From NCBI GenBank assembly GCA_022841475.1, contig JALHRJ010000013.1:1-64000 (forward strand): a stretch of DNA of 64,000 nt, in the 5' to 3' direction. Numbering within the stretch: the stretch's first letter is position 1; each line of letters begins with the position of its first letter. The notes beneath the pieces are model-generated. The model was not told the DNA's origin. It saw nothing but the letters and a program-made list of their open reading frames with translations, and ran no database searches. Origin of the DNA: Cyclobacteriaceae bacterium (GTDB lineage: Bacteria; Bacteroidota; Bacteroidia; Cytophagales; Cyclobacteriaceae). This document shows, in pieces, positions 18,261 to 26,041 of the stretch. The position numbers were made by a program, and so were the translations under genes.

Positions 18261-19526
18261 ATGAAAGTGCTAATGTTCGGTTGGGAATTTCCACCTCATA
18301 TTTCGGGGGGGCTTGGTACAGCATGTTACGGACTGAGTAATTCACTTTCTCAACAGGGTATCCAATTACTTTTTGTTGTTCCGCGTGCCTATGGAGACGA
18401 AGAGCTAAGCTTGATTAATGCAAGTGAAATACTCATTTCAGAATCTGACAAATCTATTGTCCCGGTAGTAACAAGCAATTTAGAACAAACCGGAATGCAA
18501 CTTATAAGCATTTACTCCGGATTAAAGCCGTATTGTTCTTTGAGCGATAAGTATGATGCGTTTGCAATTGAACAATGGAGTTATGAAATTCCAGTTGAGA
18601 ACTCCGTGGATTGTAATCCGGAGAGGAGAAAAGCGACAAAATATAAATTTACTGGCTCGTATGGACCCAATTTACTAGAGGAAGTAGCGCGCTACAGTGA
18701 AGTTGCAGGTGCGTTAGCCAAACAACATTCATTTGATGTTATACATGCACATGATTGGCTTACCTACCAGGCCGGTATTGCAGCCAAAGCGGCAAGCAGA
18801 AAACCACTCATCGTTCATGTACATGCCACAGAAATTGATCGTGCAGCAACCGTTGACAAACGTGTATTTGCCATTGAATGCGAAGGATTTGAAAAAGCCG
18901 ACCGAATCATTGCTGTCAGTAATTGGACGAAACGCATTCTGATTTCCAATTATCATATTCCGGAGAAAAAAGTACTGGTGGTGCACAATGGAATGACTGC
19001 CAAAAGGTTGGCACCATCGATAAAACCAACCCGAATCAGTAATCAAATAGTTACGTTTTTAGGAAGAATCACGTATCAAAAGGGGCCACACTATTTCATT
19101 GATGCGGCTCGTAAAGTATTATCCAGGTTTCCCAATGTTCATTTTGTTGTAGCAGGGTCTGGTGATTTGTTGCCAGCCATGATAGAACGGGTTGCACAAC
19201 TTCATTTATCCTCACGAATTCATTTCACTGGATTTTTGAAAACAAATGAAGTTGAGCACATCTGGACCATCAGCGACTTATATGTGATGCCTTCTGTTTC
19301 TGAGCCCTTTGGTATTGCTCCCTTGGAAGCCATTCAATCGGGTGTGCCGGTAATTATTTCAAAACAATCAGGCGTGGCCGAAGTGATGCCACACGCTATT
19401 CAACTTGACTTTTGGAATGTAAATAGTTTGGCAAATGCTATCTGCAGTGTGCCGCGCTATAAAAGCCTGGCTAAAACATTGAGAAAAAAAGTAGAAAATC
19501 ACTTAAACATATTACCTGGGATGTAG
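18261..19526 (+). CDS. GT4 glycosyltransferase (glycogen synthase-like) ending in a probable -1 frameshift
   Basis: 421 aa as read in frame 0. The N-terminus MFGWEFPPHISGGLGTACYG is the Gly-rich GT-B nucleotide-sugar entry, HAHDW is the conserved mid motif, FLGRITYQKGP starts the second domain, and EPFGIAPLE is the E-x7-E motif of retaining GT4 enzymes. In Bacteroidota a GT4 of this kind is paired with a GH57 alpha-glucanase in alpha-glucan metabolism, as here. The frame-0 tail (VENHLNILPGM) is not family-like. A shift of -1 in the A7 run at 19484-19490 gives HITWDVAATRINTLYHEIA, the normal GT4 C-terminus, stopping at 19576 (438 aa) and overlapping the GH57 start. Either recoding, a true mutation or a one-base sequence error explains this. 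Confidence 0.88.
   Translation: MKVLMFGWEFPPHISGGLGTACYGLSNSLSQQGIQLLFVVPRAYGDEELSLINASEILISESDKSIVPVVTSNLEQTGMQLISIYSGLKPYCSLSDKYDAFAIEQWSYEIPVENSVDCNPERRKATKYKFTGSYGPNLLEEVARYSEVAGALAKQHSFDVIHAHDWLTYQAGIAAKAASRKPLIVHVHATEIDRAATVDKRVFAIECEGFEKADRIIAVSNWTKRILISNYHIPEKKVLVVHNGMTAKRLAPSIKPTRISNQIVTFLGRITYQKGPHYFIDAARKVLSRFPNVHFVVAGSGDLLPAMIERVAQLHLSSRIHFTGFLKTNEVEHIWTISDLYVMPSVSEPFGIAPLEAIQSGVPVIISKQSGVAEVMPHAIQLDFWNVNSLANAICSVPRYKSLAKTLRKKVENHLNILPGM
19484..19490 (+). other. Slippery A_AAA_AAA stretch at a probable -1 frameshift
   Basis: Seven A residues lie in frame as agA_AAA_AAA_G, the form used in bacterial -1 slippage and also the sort of homopolymer where polymerases and sequencers slip. 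Reading on in frame 0 gives 11 more unrelated residues. The -1 frame gives 28 residues that match the expected family C-terminus and end at TAA 19574-19576. Confidence 0.6.
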
Positions 19527-19553
19527 CCGCTACAAGAATTAATACTCTTTATC

Positions 19554-20831
19554 ATGAAATTGCTAACCAAAATTAAACAGAAGTGCTACCTGAACGTTTA
19601 CTTTCAGGTGCACCAACCCAGGCGACTTCGCCCACTTGGTTTTTTTGACATTGGTTCGGAAGAAGCAAATTTTGATGATGCCCTGAATAGAAACATTATC
19701 AGGAAGGTAGCTAAAAAATGCTATCAGCCGGTTAACCTGATGTTATTAAGACTCCTGCATCAGCATCCTAACCTGCGTATAACTTTTTCTATTTCAGGTG
19801 TGGCGCTGGAGCAGTTGGAAAAATATTGCCCGGCTGTACTTGAGAGTTTCCGAATGTTGGCTGCAACCAACTCGGTCGAATTTTTGGGCGAGACGTATTA
19901 CCATTCTTTATGTTCCCTCACAGATCAGCATGAATTTAAATACCAGGTAAACAAACATACCGAGGCTATGGAGCGGCTGTTGGGGGTACGGCCGGCAGTG
20001 TTTAGAAACACAGAATTGATATATTCCGATCGTGTCGCACAGATGATTCATCAATTAGGATTTAAAGGAACGTATATTGATGGCATTGAAAAAATACTGG
20101 ATCAAAAAAGTCCAAATTCATTATACAAACCTCCGCACGCATCTGACTTTAAACTTTTTCTGCGTAATTATAGACTCAGTGATGATGTAGCATTTCGGTT
20201 CTCAGATAAAACCTGGGAGGAATATCCACTTACGGCTAAAAAATATGTGAGCTGGCTGGAACAGCAAAAGCCATCCGATGGCAATCTGATCAATCTCGGA
20301 ATGGATTATGAAACATTTGGAGAGCACCAAAAGAAAGGAACAGGCGTGTTGCAATTTCTCGAAGATTTTCTCACCACGGTTGCATCGAAGAAATCAATTA
20401 AAATGATAAACCCAACGGAGACAATTCGTAGGCTACGTGCAAAAGAACAGATTTCTGTTCCCACTCACATTTCATGGGCCGACTGTGAACGGGATCTTTC
20501 TGCCTGGCTCGGAAATGACATGCAGCGTGATGCGTTTGATTCTGTCCACAAGTTGAAGCGAGAGGTCATGGATCTCAAGGATGATAGTCTAATCTCTATC
20601 TGGAGATACTTACAAACCAGTGACCATTTCTATTACATGTCTACCAAAAAGGGTGATGATGGAAATATTCACCACTACTTCAGTCCTTACCCTTCACCTT
20701 ACGAAGCATTTATGAATTATATGAATGTTCTTTCAAACCTTGAATATAAAATAAGTTTGACCCGCAAAAGTTTACAAAAAAAGGATGCACAGACAAGGGA
20801 AAGAATAATAGATAGAAGCAATAACAATTGA
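19554..20831 (+). CDS. GH57 family alpha-glucanase/alpha-amylase
   Basis: 425 aa, no signal peptide, so cytoplasmic. GH57 motifs in order: FQVHQP (residues ~17-22), FLGETYYHSL (~112-121), RNTELIYSD with the nucleophile Glu, and GMDYETFGEHQ with the acid/base Asp. Members hydrolyse or rearrange alpha-1,4/1,6 glucans. Together with the GT4 enzyme whose reading frame (after the -1 shift) overlaps this start codon, it probably shapes or recycles intracellular glycogen. The overlap suggests translational coupling between the two. Confidence 0.9.
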   Translation: MKLLTKIKQKCYLNVYFQVHQPRRLRPLGFFDIGSEEANFDDALNRNIIRKVAKKCYQPVNLMLLRLLHQHPNLRITFSISGVALEQLEKYCPAVLESFRMLAATNSVEFLGETYYHSLCSLTDQHEFKYQVNKHTEAMERLLGVRPAVFRNTELIYSDRVAQMIHQLGFKGTYIDGIEKILDQKSPNSLYKPPHASDFKLFLRNYRLSDDVAFRFSDKTWEEYPLTAKKYVSWLEQQKPSDGNLINLGMDYETFGEHQKKGTGVLQFLEDFLTTVASKKSIKMINPTETIRRLRAKEQISVPTHISWADCERDLSAWLGNDMQRDAFDSVHKLKREVMDLKDDSLISIWRYLQTSDHFYYMSTKKGDDGNIHHYFSPYPSPYEAFMNYMNVLSNLEYKISLTRKSLQKKDAQTRERIIDRSNNN

Positions 20832-20864
20832 TTCAAAAACAATTAAAGTTAACCAGCAATAGCT

Positions 20865-21476
20865 ATGTTTTACACCCATGAAAGTTTGCAAGACAGCGAA
20901 TATGCTGCTCATCTTCTTGCACAAAAAGTCTTGCATTACAAAAGTAGCAATACCATTGTAGTAGGTGTGGGTCCCCATGGAGCGTCTGTGGGTCCCTCGT
21001 TGGCAAAAGAACTGAATTTACCCTTTCATGTTGTCTTATGCAAAGAAATAAAGCATCCAGCCGATGAAACGATAACAATTGGGTCCGTAAGTGATGGAGA
21101 AGTAGTGATGAATATGAATGCCATTAGTCATGACATACCGCAGGATTTTCTCATGCGACAGGTCATCAACCTAAAAAATCAAATCGAAAAGGATTACAAG
21201 GCCATCTATGGTGATGAGCCTAAGCCTTCATTTCGAAGTAAAACGGTTATCCCGGTAGTCGATGTTCTCCTAACGCCTGAAAGTCTACTGGCAGGAATTA
21301 AGGCAATTAAGACTCACATACCCCTGCAGGTGATAGTGGCCGTGCCCGTGGTAGAACCGAGGGCTGCTGCCAGGGTGGCTGATGAAGTAACCGATTTTAT
21401 TTTCCTACGCTCTTGTTGGTATTCTTCACCAATCACCAATGATCTTGTAGCAACAGCAATAGCTTCACCGAGTTAG
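20865..21476 (+). CDS. Degenerate phosphoribosyltransferase-like protein
   Basis: 203 aa with the layout of COG1926-type phosphoribosyltransferases: IVVGVGPHGASVGPSLAKEL (an early loop region), LPFHVVLCKEIKHP, and a helix-strand C-terminal part ending in VVAVPVVEPRAAARV, matching the A-V-P-V core of this family. The PRPP-binding loop, normally V-D-D-G-x-A-T-G-x-T, is replaced by VVDVLLTPESL (residues ~131-141): one of the two acidic residues and the Gly/Thr phosphate contacts are gone. PRPP-dependent catalysis is therefore unlikely and a regulatory or ligand-binding role is possible. It lies 33 bases after GH57 on the same strand, so it probably belongs to the same operon. Confidence 0.72.
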   Translation: MFYTHESLQDSEYAAHLLAQKVLHYKSSNTIVVGVGPHGASVGPSLAKELNLPFHVVLCKEIKHPADETITIGSVSDGEVVMNMNAISHDIPQDFLMRQVINLKNQIEKDYKAIYGDEPKPSFRSKTVIPVVDVLLTPESLLAGIKAIKTHIPLQVIVAVPVVEPRAAARVADEVTDFIFLRSCWYSSPITNDLVATAIASPS

Positions 21477-21532
21477 CGTAACGAGGATGCCTGCCTTTTG
21501 AAATAGGCGGTGTTGCGAACCTGATCGAGAAT

Positions 21533-21643
21533 GGAGAAAATTCTCCACGTTATACTTTCATCGAGGTATTTTCAAAGAAGTCGCCATATTAATTTGTATA
21601 TACAAATAGAACCTATCTGCCGATGTACATCGGATAAAGATAG
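21533..21643. promoter_or_regulatory. Cluster of three dyads between convergent genes
   Basis: Between the end of the PRTase-like gene (21476) and the end of DUF1328 (21708) are GGAGAA-AA-TTCTCC at 21533-21546, the 16-bp palindrome ATTTGTATATACAAAT at 21592-21607, and a compound hairpin 21613-21643. In the last, CTATCT...AGATAG brackets the 14-bp palindrome CCGATGTACATCGG. The last could be a bidirectional terminator lacking U-tracts, or the group could be protein-binding sites or a structured RNA. Confidence 0.4.
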
Positions 21644-21707
21644 TGGATGTCACCACCAGGAAAAGTCCTGATAATGATTTGTCCTTAGGTCGAATCCGTT
21701 CTTTGCC

Positions 21708-21881
21708 TTAGCCTTTGTTTTTAAAGATACTTGCTCCAAATAAAATCGTAATCAAAAACAATACGACAAAGATGTAGAACAAAATCTTAGCAATAGAAGC
21801 GGCACCTGCTGCAATTCCGCCAAAGCCAAAAATGGCGGCAACAACTGCGATGATGAAGAAAATAACTGCGTAACGTAACAT
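21708..21881 (-). CDS. DUF1328 small membrane protein
   Basis: 57 aa with two membrane helices separated by a Gly/Ala-rich turn: [20 protein letters not shown], then [18 protein letters not shown], ending GASIFKNKG. This is the DUF1328 (YtjA-type) pattern, strongly conserved in bacteria and often found in stress-induced gene sets. The start ATG is at 21879-21881 and the stop at 21708-21710. Function unknown. A hairpin with a following T-run lies 46-87 bases upstream of the start. Confidence 0.92.
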   Translation of the reverse strand: MLRYAVIFFIIAVVAAIFGFGGIAAGAASIAKILFYIFVVLFLITILFGASIFKNKG

Positions 21882-22241
21882 GGTTTTTTGTTTAGAGATG
21901 GAAATAGAATTTAATATGATCTGTTAAAAAGCTCATTAGCTAACACTACGGTGAGTTAGTGAGCTTTTATTGATTCCTGTACTAGAAATTGTGTGCCGCA
22001 TCATAAACCCTTTAATAAGAAGAAAATATGATGCTTTCAACCCTCAAAGAGAAGATTATTCCTCATGTTGGAATAGTATTCCACAATGCTTAACTATTGA
22101 TGAGATACTGAAATATTAATAATTTAATTCGTACGCAGATAAATTCCAGGTATTACCGCTTTCATGGATAAGCGGTGTCAATGGCATGACCTTTTCTTAT
22201 GTATTTCGAGTAGTCTTTACTAAACTAATAAACATTAAGCT
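21882..22241. other. Intergenic region between divergent DUF1328 and YtxH genes
   Basis: 360 bases. Besides the hairpin at 21927-21968 there are a perfect dyad TGGAATA-G-TATTCCA at 22069-22083 and a hairpin ACCGCTT-TCATGGAT-AAGCGGT at 22155-22176 in the leader of the YtxH gene. No ORF longer than about 20 codons with coding character was seen. Confidence 0.4.
21927..21968 (-). terminator. Hairpin upstream of DUF1328, attenuator-like
   Basis: A 9-bp outer stem AAAAGCTCA / TGAGCTTTT, stacked on CTAAC / GTTAG with a 4-base bulge. On the minus strand the stem is followed by TTTTTAACAG, like an intrinsic terminator, yet no gene ends here. It therefore lies in the leader of DUF1328 or ends an unseen small transcript. 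Confidence 0.5.
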
Positions 22242-22505
22242 ATGAAATCAAGAAATTTGATTGGAGGATTGTTGGCTGGGGCAGCCATGGGTGTTGCAGT
22301 TGGGATGCTATTAGCTCCTGCCAGTGGAAAGAAAATCCAAAAGAAACTCAGTAAAAAGTCTCAACGGCTTCTTGAAAATCTCAAGGGTGGTGCCGCTGAG
22401 TCAGCCTCTTACCTGAAGGGAAAATACAGTGAAGGAATTGAGGAAGTAACCAAAAAGGGGAGGGCGATGGGTGATATGATAGGTGAGAAAGTTACTGGTA
22501 AGTAA
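22242..22505 (+). CDS. YtxH domain protein
   Basis: 87 aa. One N-terminal membrane helix (LIGGLLAGAAMGVAVGMLLAP) is followed by the SGKKIQKKLSKKSQ motif and an amphipathic Lys-rich helix, the YtxH (PF12732) layout. In Bacillus the family is in the general stress regulon. The setting here among DUF2383, DUF1328, DUF4142 and CHRD genes also suggests a stress role, but biochemical function is unknown. It ends at a strong bidirectional terminator. Confidence 0.88.
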   Translation: MKSRNLIGGLLAGAAMGVAVGMLLAPASGKKIQKKLSKKSQRLLENLKGGAAESASYLKGKYSEGIEEVTKKGRAMGDMIGEKVTGK

Positions 22506-22564
22506 TTTTTATACCCATTCTTTACCAGACTCAACCTTCATCTTTTGACTTTTTGCAGAGAAAA

Positions 22565-22591
22565 AAAATAGCTCCTCATGGGAGCTATTTT
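22565..22591. terminator. Bidirectional intrinsic terminator
   Basis: An 11-bp stem AAAATAGCTCC / GGAGCTATTTT with a 5-base loop, flanked by A8 on the left and TTTTA on the right. It lies between the convergent YtxH and CHRD genes. Confidence 0.85.
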
Positions 22592-22611
22592 ACTTACTTA
22601 CACTTAATATT

Positions 22612-23451
22612 TTAATTTGATCCAATGTTGCCTTGTGCAACATAAGTAGGATCAATAGCGCTTGTGCTAATATTTATATGACCATTATATTCAGTGAGTT
22701 GATCATAATTGATCAATGTGTTATTATTCAATTTGCGAACAGAGGTTACACTCTTCCCCGTATTACCTGTAAAATTATTTAAAGTAAGTGCAACAGGCCC
22801 TGTCGTAGCAACATCGTTGTCATAGATATATATGGGATAGTTACCTGTAGGGGATGCACCATTTAAGTCAACAGTAACCAGTGACGAACCACTGACACGT
22901 TTCGCGAATGTAACCTGACCATCAATACCGGATTCGTTCACAGTTCCTAATGTATAGGTAGTAGACGAAGCAGTTAATTCATTCTCACCAATATCGCCTT
23001 GTGCGACAAGTGTAGCAAGGTCCGCTGTACTAAGATGCACGTTCGTGTATCCGTTTAGCATAAGGAGTTCATCGTATGTGATAGCAGTACCATTGTTCAA
23101 TTTGGTCACTATAGTTTCACTCATACCGGTTCCGCCATTGATCGAATTTAAATCGATGATAATGCCCCCGGTTTCTGCAGCCGTGTTTTCATGAATGTGC
23201 GCAGGGTGTGTATTGCCTGAAGATGTTCCATTCAGGTCGATGGTAACAACAGTTGTGTTGTCATCGCGCTCCGCAAACTTCACGGTTCCACTAATATCAG
23301 GGTCGGATACAGAGTTTAATGTATACGTTTTAGATACCCCCGTCAGGCCTATCGCTTCTGCGTCATCATCTTCATTGCATGCCGCAATAAATACTGTTGC
23401 CATAGATGCAACCATCATAACTTTAAAAAACTTTTGAATTCTTTTTTTCAT
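22612..23451 (-). CDS. Lipoprotein with two CHRD domains, second one degenerate
   Basis: 279 aa, lipobox FIAAC (Cys25), so probably envelope-anchored. After an acidic spacer come two tandem CHRD units, ~38-150 and ~163-279, each opening with YTL(N/G) and closing with VAQG(D/N)IG. The first has the His-rich core HPAHIHENT and NVHLS, recalling metal-binding positions of the related Cu/Zn-SOD fold. In the second, these become YPIYIYDND and HINIS, so the His positions are largely replaced by Tyr or other residues. CHRD was named from chordin; bacterial roles are not established. Duplication followed by loss of the His set in one copy is the clearest reading. Confidence 0.85.
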   Translation of the reverse strand: MKKRIQKFFKVMMVASMATVFIAACNEDDDAEAIGLTGVSKTYTLNSVSDPDISGTVKFAERDDNTTVVTIDLNGTSSGNTHPAHIHENTAAETGGIIIDLNSINGGTGMSETIVTKLNNGTAITYDELLMLNGYTNVHLSTADLATLVAQGDIGENELTASSTTYTLGTVNESGIDGQVTFAKRVSGSSLVTVDLNGASPTGNYPIYIYDNDVATTGPVALTLNNFTGNTGKSVTSVRKLNNNTLINYDQLTEYNGHINISTSAIDPTYVAQGNIGSN

Positions 23452-23642
23452 AATAATTATAGTTTCAATTTTCTAGTACAGGTGTAATTTCGTGCCAATC
23501 ATAAACTGCTTTTTAAGAGCTGTCTGACCACTAAAGTGAATATGCCACTGGGATAATTATTTACACTTTGTAGAGACATAGAACACCTTTCAATTTTCTG
23601 CATGTTTTTTCTATCTTTATTAATATTATAACCAACACATGT

Positions 23643-23942
23643 TCAGGAAATGAGCAGGCCCAGTATGATTTTGTCTTTTTTTACAAGCAGGTGATAGTCC
23701 GGTGCGGCAATATAAATATGACCTCTTTTGATGGGAGCATTTTCTTCAACTGTTTCGCAAATGAATGATGTATGCGGCTTAAGTCGATGATATAGAAAAT
23801 CCCGGATACTCGTTCTGGATAGATGCATAACTATAAATACAGCCATGTCCATCTCTGCCTTGAATTGAGATACCAATTCAATGAGTGCCTTTATACCGCC
23901 AGCAGAGGTTCCAACAACAACAATAAATTTCGGCTCATTCAT
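23643..23942 (-). pseudogene. Truncated CheB-type methylesterase domain
   Basis: 99 aa matching only the first half of a CheB methylesterase: VVVGTSAGGIKALIELVSQ contains the nucleophile Ser, VFIVMHLS contains the catalytic His, and GHIYIAAPDYHLLV is the conserved mid strand. The family then needs a G-P-x-E-N-R-x-R-P-S-(I/V)-D segment and the catalytic Asp; here the frame stops five residues after KIILG. No other frame restores more than GP. The active-site Asp is missing, so this is probably a remnant. No chemotaxis genes are nearby. Confidence 0.75.
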
Positions 23943-23994
23943 CCTTCACGTTTCAATTTTTGTGTTTTATGCTGCTCTAAAAAGAATGGTTCTG

Positions 23995-24576
23995 TTAGTT
24001 CAGCTTATCAACAGCCGCTTCAGCCTGCTTTGCCATTTCCAAATGATGTTCCAGCGTGGCTACTTTTCCAGCCGCCCACGATTTTAGATCAGCATCATTT
24101 CCTTTATCTGCCTCCTTCTTAAACTTATCGATGTCATCCTTATGATCTTTTACCATAAATTCCGTGTAGGCATTATCAAAGTCTTTTCCGGTTTTGGCCG
24201 CGAGGTCATTGTATCTGTTTTGGTTTTTGTCACTTAGTGTCGTTGGTAATGTGATATTCTTCTGAGCAGCCAATGTTTTCAGTTCTTCATTTGCTTTACC
24301 ATGTGCATCTACCATCATCTGGCCAAACGCTTTAACATTAGCCATCGTTGAATTAGTCTGCGCCAGTTTTCCTAATTGAACCTCCAGCATACCGCCATCG
24401 GCCGCAGCTACCGCAAACTCAGTATCACCTTCGATTTTTGAGTCATCAAATTTCTGTTCATTCTGGTCAATAGCCAGCTCTGTGCTATCCGAATTGTTTT
24501 TTGGATTACATCCTACAAGGAACACCATGATACCAAGTACCACGACAGTAACGAAATGAGTTTTCATGATTTTCAT
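23995..24576 (-). CDS. DUF4142 ferritin-like lipoprotein
   Basis: 193 aa with lipobox FLVGC (Cys23). The mature part is a helical bundle of the DUF4142 family: FAVAAADGGMLEVQLGKLA, then VKAFGQMMVDAHGKANEEL with the conserved D-H, and finally VKDHKDDIDKF and ATLEHHLEMA. These positions suggest a ferritin-like fold facing the periplasm. Members are common in stress-linked gene sets; function unknown. A second ATG three codons in (24567) is an equally possible start. It lies 52 bases from the CheB remnant on the same strand. Confidence 0.88.
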   Translation of the reverse strand: MKIMKTHFVTVVVLGIMVFLVGCNPKNNSDSTELAIDQNEQKFDDSKIEGDTEFAVAAADGGMLEVQLGKLAQTNSTMANVKAFGQMMVDAHGKANEELKTLAAQKNITLPTTLSDKNQNRYNDLAAKTGKDFDNAYTEFMVKDHKDDIDKFKKEADKGNDADLKSWAAGKVATLEHHLEMAKQAEAAVDKLN

Positions 24577-24890
24577 AGTATTGAATTTTAGATTTACTCA
24601 TTCTTATCCATTGCCGTACCAAGATATAATCTACCTCTGCTGGCCATTAGCCTAAATCCTATTTTAATGATTGTATAGATTAATAGAAACCTGTGGTTTA
24701 TTTTCTACAAGATCCGCTCATAGTATGGTCAGGTGCTTTGGGTATAAATTCAGCAGATGAGGAAGGCAGGCATCAATGAAAGTGATGATCTTCATCATGG
24801 GCACCTCTAACAGATTATAAATTGGAAGCTATAATTCGCTGGCATAGAATTTCCTGTTTGCCACAAATAATTAAACTAAAAAAATAAGTT
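24577..24890. other. Intergenic region between divergent genes, nothing recognised
   Basis: 314 bases separating DUF4142 (leftward) from the secreted protein at 24891 (rightward). It must hold both promoters. Only a short TGATGA...TCATCA dyad near 24783-24799 stands out; similar TGATGA/TCATCA arms occur before the GT4 gene at about 18170. Confidence 0.3.
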
Positions 24891-25403
24891 ATGAAAAAAA
24901 TCACAAAGTACTTCACCTTTTTAATGCTCACCGGCTTGATGTCCGTTACAGCCTTCGCACAATCAGCACAAGAAAACAGAACCGAGCCGCGGTCATTAAA
25001 TGACAAAAACGTTAGCGACCGACTTCAAAAGGATTTGGATAGCAGAAACACTACTCTTAACGGTCAGCCTGTAAGTTGGTTCGACACAGGTGACGGTTAT
25101 TATGGTACCTATTCTAATAACGATCAGAACTTCATGACCCGTTATGATAAGAACGGCACGTACTTAGAAACCATGACCAAAAGAGAATGGAACGACTACG
25201 TGCCTGCATCGCTTAGATCTTCTTTTGACGCTAGCCCATACAAATCTCAAGAGGTAAAAAGCTATTGGGAAGTTTCTGATCCAGGCAAAAAGGGTTACTA
25301 CATGGAATTTAATGACAACAATGGAAAGGTATCAAGAGTTTGGGGCAATGAAAAGGGAGAATTCTCTAATCAGCCTTATGACTCAAAAACACCTAAAATG
25401 TAA
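24891..25403 (+). CDS. Secreted protein, possibly PepSY-like
   Basis: 170 aa with a signal peptide (YFTFLMLTGLMSVTAFAQ). The mature region has alternating aromatic beta motifs: NGQPVSWFDTGDGYYGTYS, FMTRYDKNGTYLETMTKREW and GYYMEFNDNNGKVSRVWG. The pattern of a strand ending in D-x-N-G then a helix with a W recalls the PepSY-like (beta-lactamase-inhibitor-like) proteins of Bacteroidota. That is a weak fold-level guess; no function is proposed. It precedes DUF2383 copy 2 by 74 bases on the same strand and may be co-expressed. Confidence 0.7.
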   Translation: MKKITKYFTFLMLTGLMSVTAFAQSAQENRTEPRSLNDKNVSDRLQKDLDSRNTTLNGQPVSWFDTGDGYYGTYSNNDQNFMTRYDKNGTYLETMTKREWNDYVPASLRSSFDASPYKSQEVKSYWEVSDPGKKGYYMEFNDNNGKVSRVWGNEKGEFSNQPYDSKTPKM

Positions 25404-25477
25404 GACAGTTTTGGTGAGTAACGATGCAACGTACTCATAAGGAGTAAACAAATAGTTAAACAATTAAAATATATATT

Positions 25478-25936
25478 ATGGATAATGAAAAAACAGTAGA
25501 CGTATTAAATACGCTCATCGAAATCAATAACGATAGAATTGAAGGCTACGAGACAGCTTCAAAAGAAACAGATGAAGAGGATCTAAAAAGATTGTTTTCA
25601 CATATGATTGAAACCAGTACAACCTGTAGACAAGAACTTACCGAGGAAGTGGAAAGGCTAGGCGGCACACCTATAGAAGGGACTAAAATAACGGGCAAAT
25701 TTTTCAGGGCCTGGATGGATGTAAAAGCTGCACTAACTGGCAAAGACTACAAAGCGATTTTGAACTCATGCGAATATGGCGAGGACGTGGCTGTAGACAC
25801 TTATGACACTGCTCTTAAAAATGATGAAGAGCATCTGGGTTTAGAGCAACGAACTATGATCGTAGAACAGCGTGAGAGAATAAAAGCTGACCATGATGCG
25901 ATAAAGGAGTTACGAGATCAACTGGTAGCTCAATAG
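25478..25936 (+). CDS. DUF2383 (PA2169-type) ferritin-like four-helix protein, copy 2
   Basis: 152 aa paralogue of the protein at 9584-10045. N-terminal 30 residues, the GGTPIEGTKI(A/T)GKFFR core and the NSCEYGEDVA helix are nearly identical, and divergence is concentrated in the last third (NDEEHLGLEQRTMIVEQ). No signal peptide. Both copies keep the same acidic bundle positions, so both are probably functional. The similarity extends to the DNA (many silent differences), pointing to an old duplication. A very strong terminator follows. Confidence 0.85.
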   Translation: MDNEKTVDVLNTLIEINNDRIEGYETASKETDEEDLKRLFSHMIETSTTCRQELTEEVERLGGTPIEGTKITGKFFRAWMDVKAALTGKDYKAILNSCEYGEDVAVDTYDTALKNDEEHLGLEQRTMIVEQRERIKADHDAIKELRDQLVAQ

Positions 25937-25950
25937 GTTTAAATTTTATG

Positions 25951-25984
25951 AAAACGGAGGAGCTAAGCTCCTCCGTTTTTTTTT
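25951..25984. terminator. Strong intrinsic terminator
   Basis: A 13-bp GC-rich stem AAAACGGAGGAGC / GCTCCTCCGTTTT with a 3-base loop and a run of 10 T after it. It ends DUF2383 copy 2. The T-tract on the other strand (TTTT) could also stop transcripts of the leftward GH17 gene at 26042. Confidence 0.93.
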
Positions 25985-26041
25985 CGAACCACGTGATGAA
26001 AAGGTTTTTCGATGAGCAAATTTGCGTATGCCTTTAATAGA

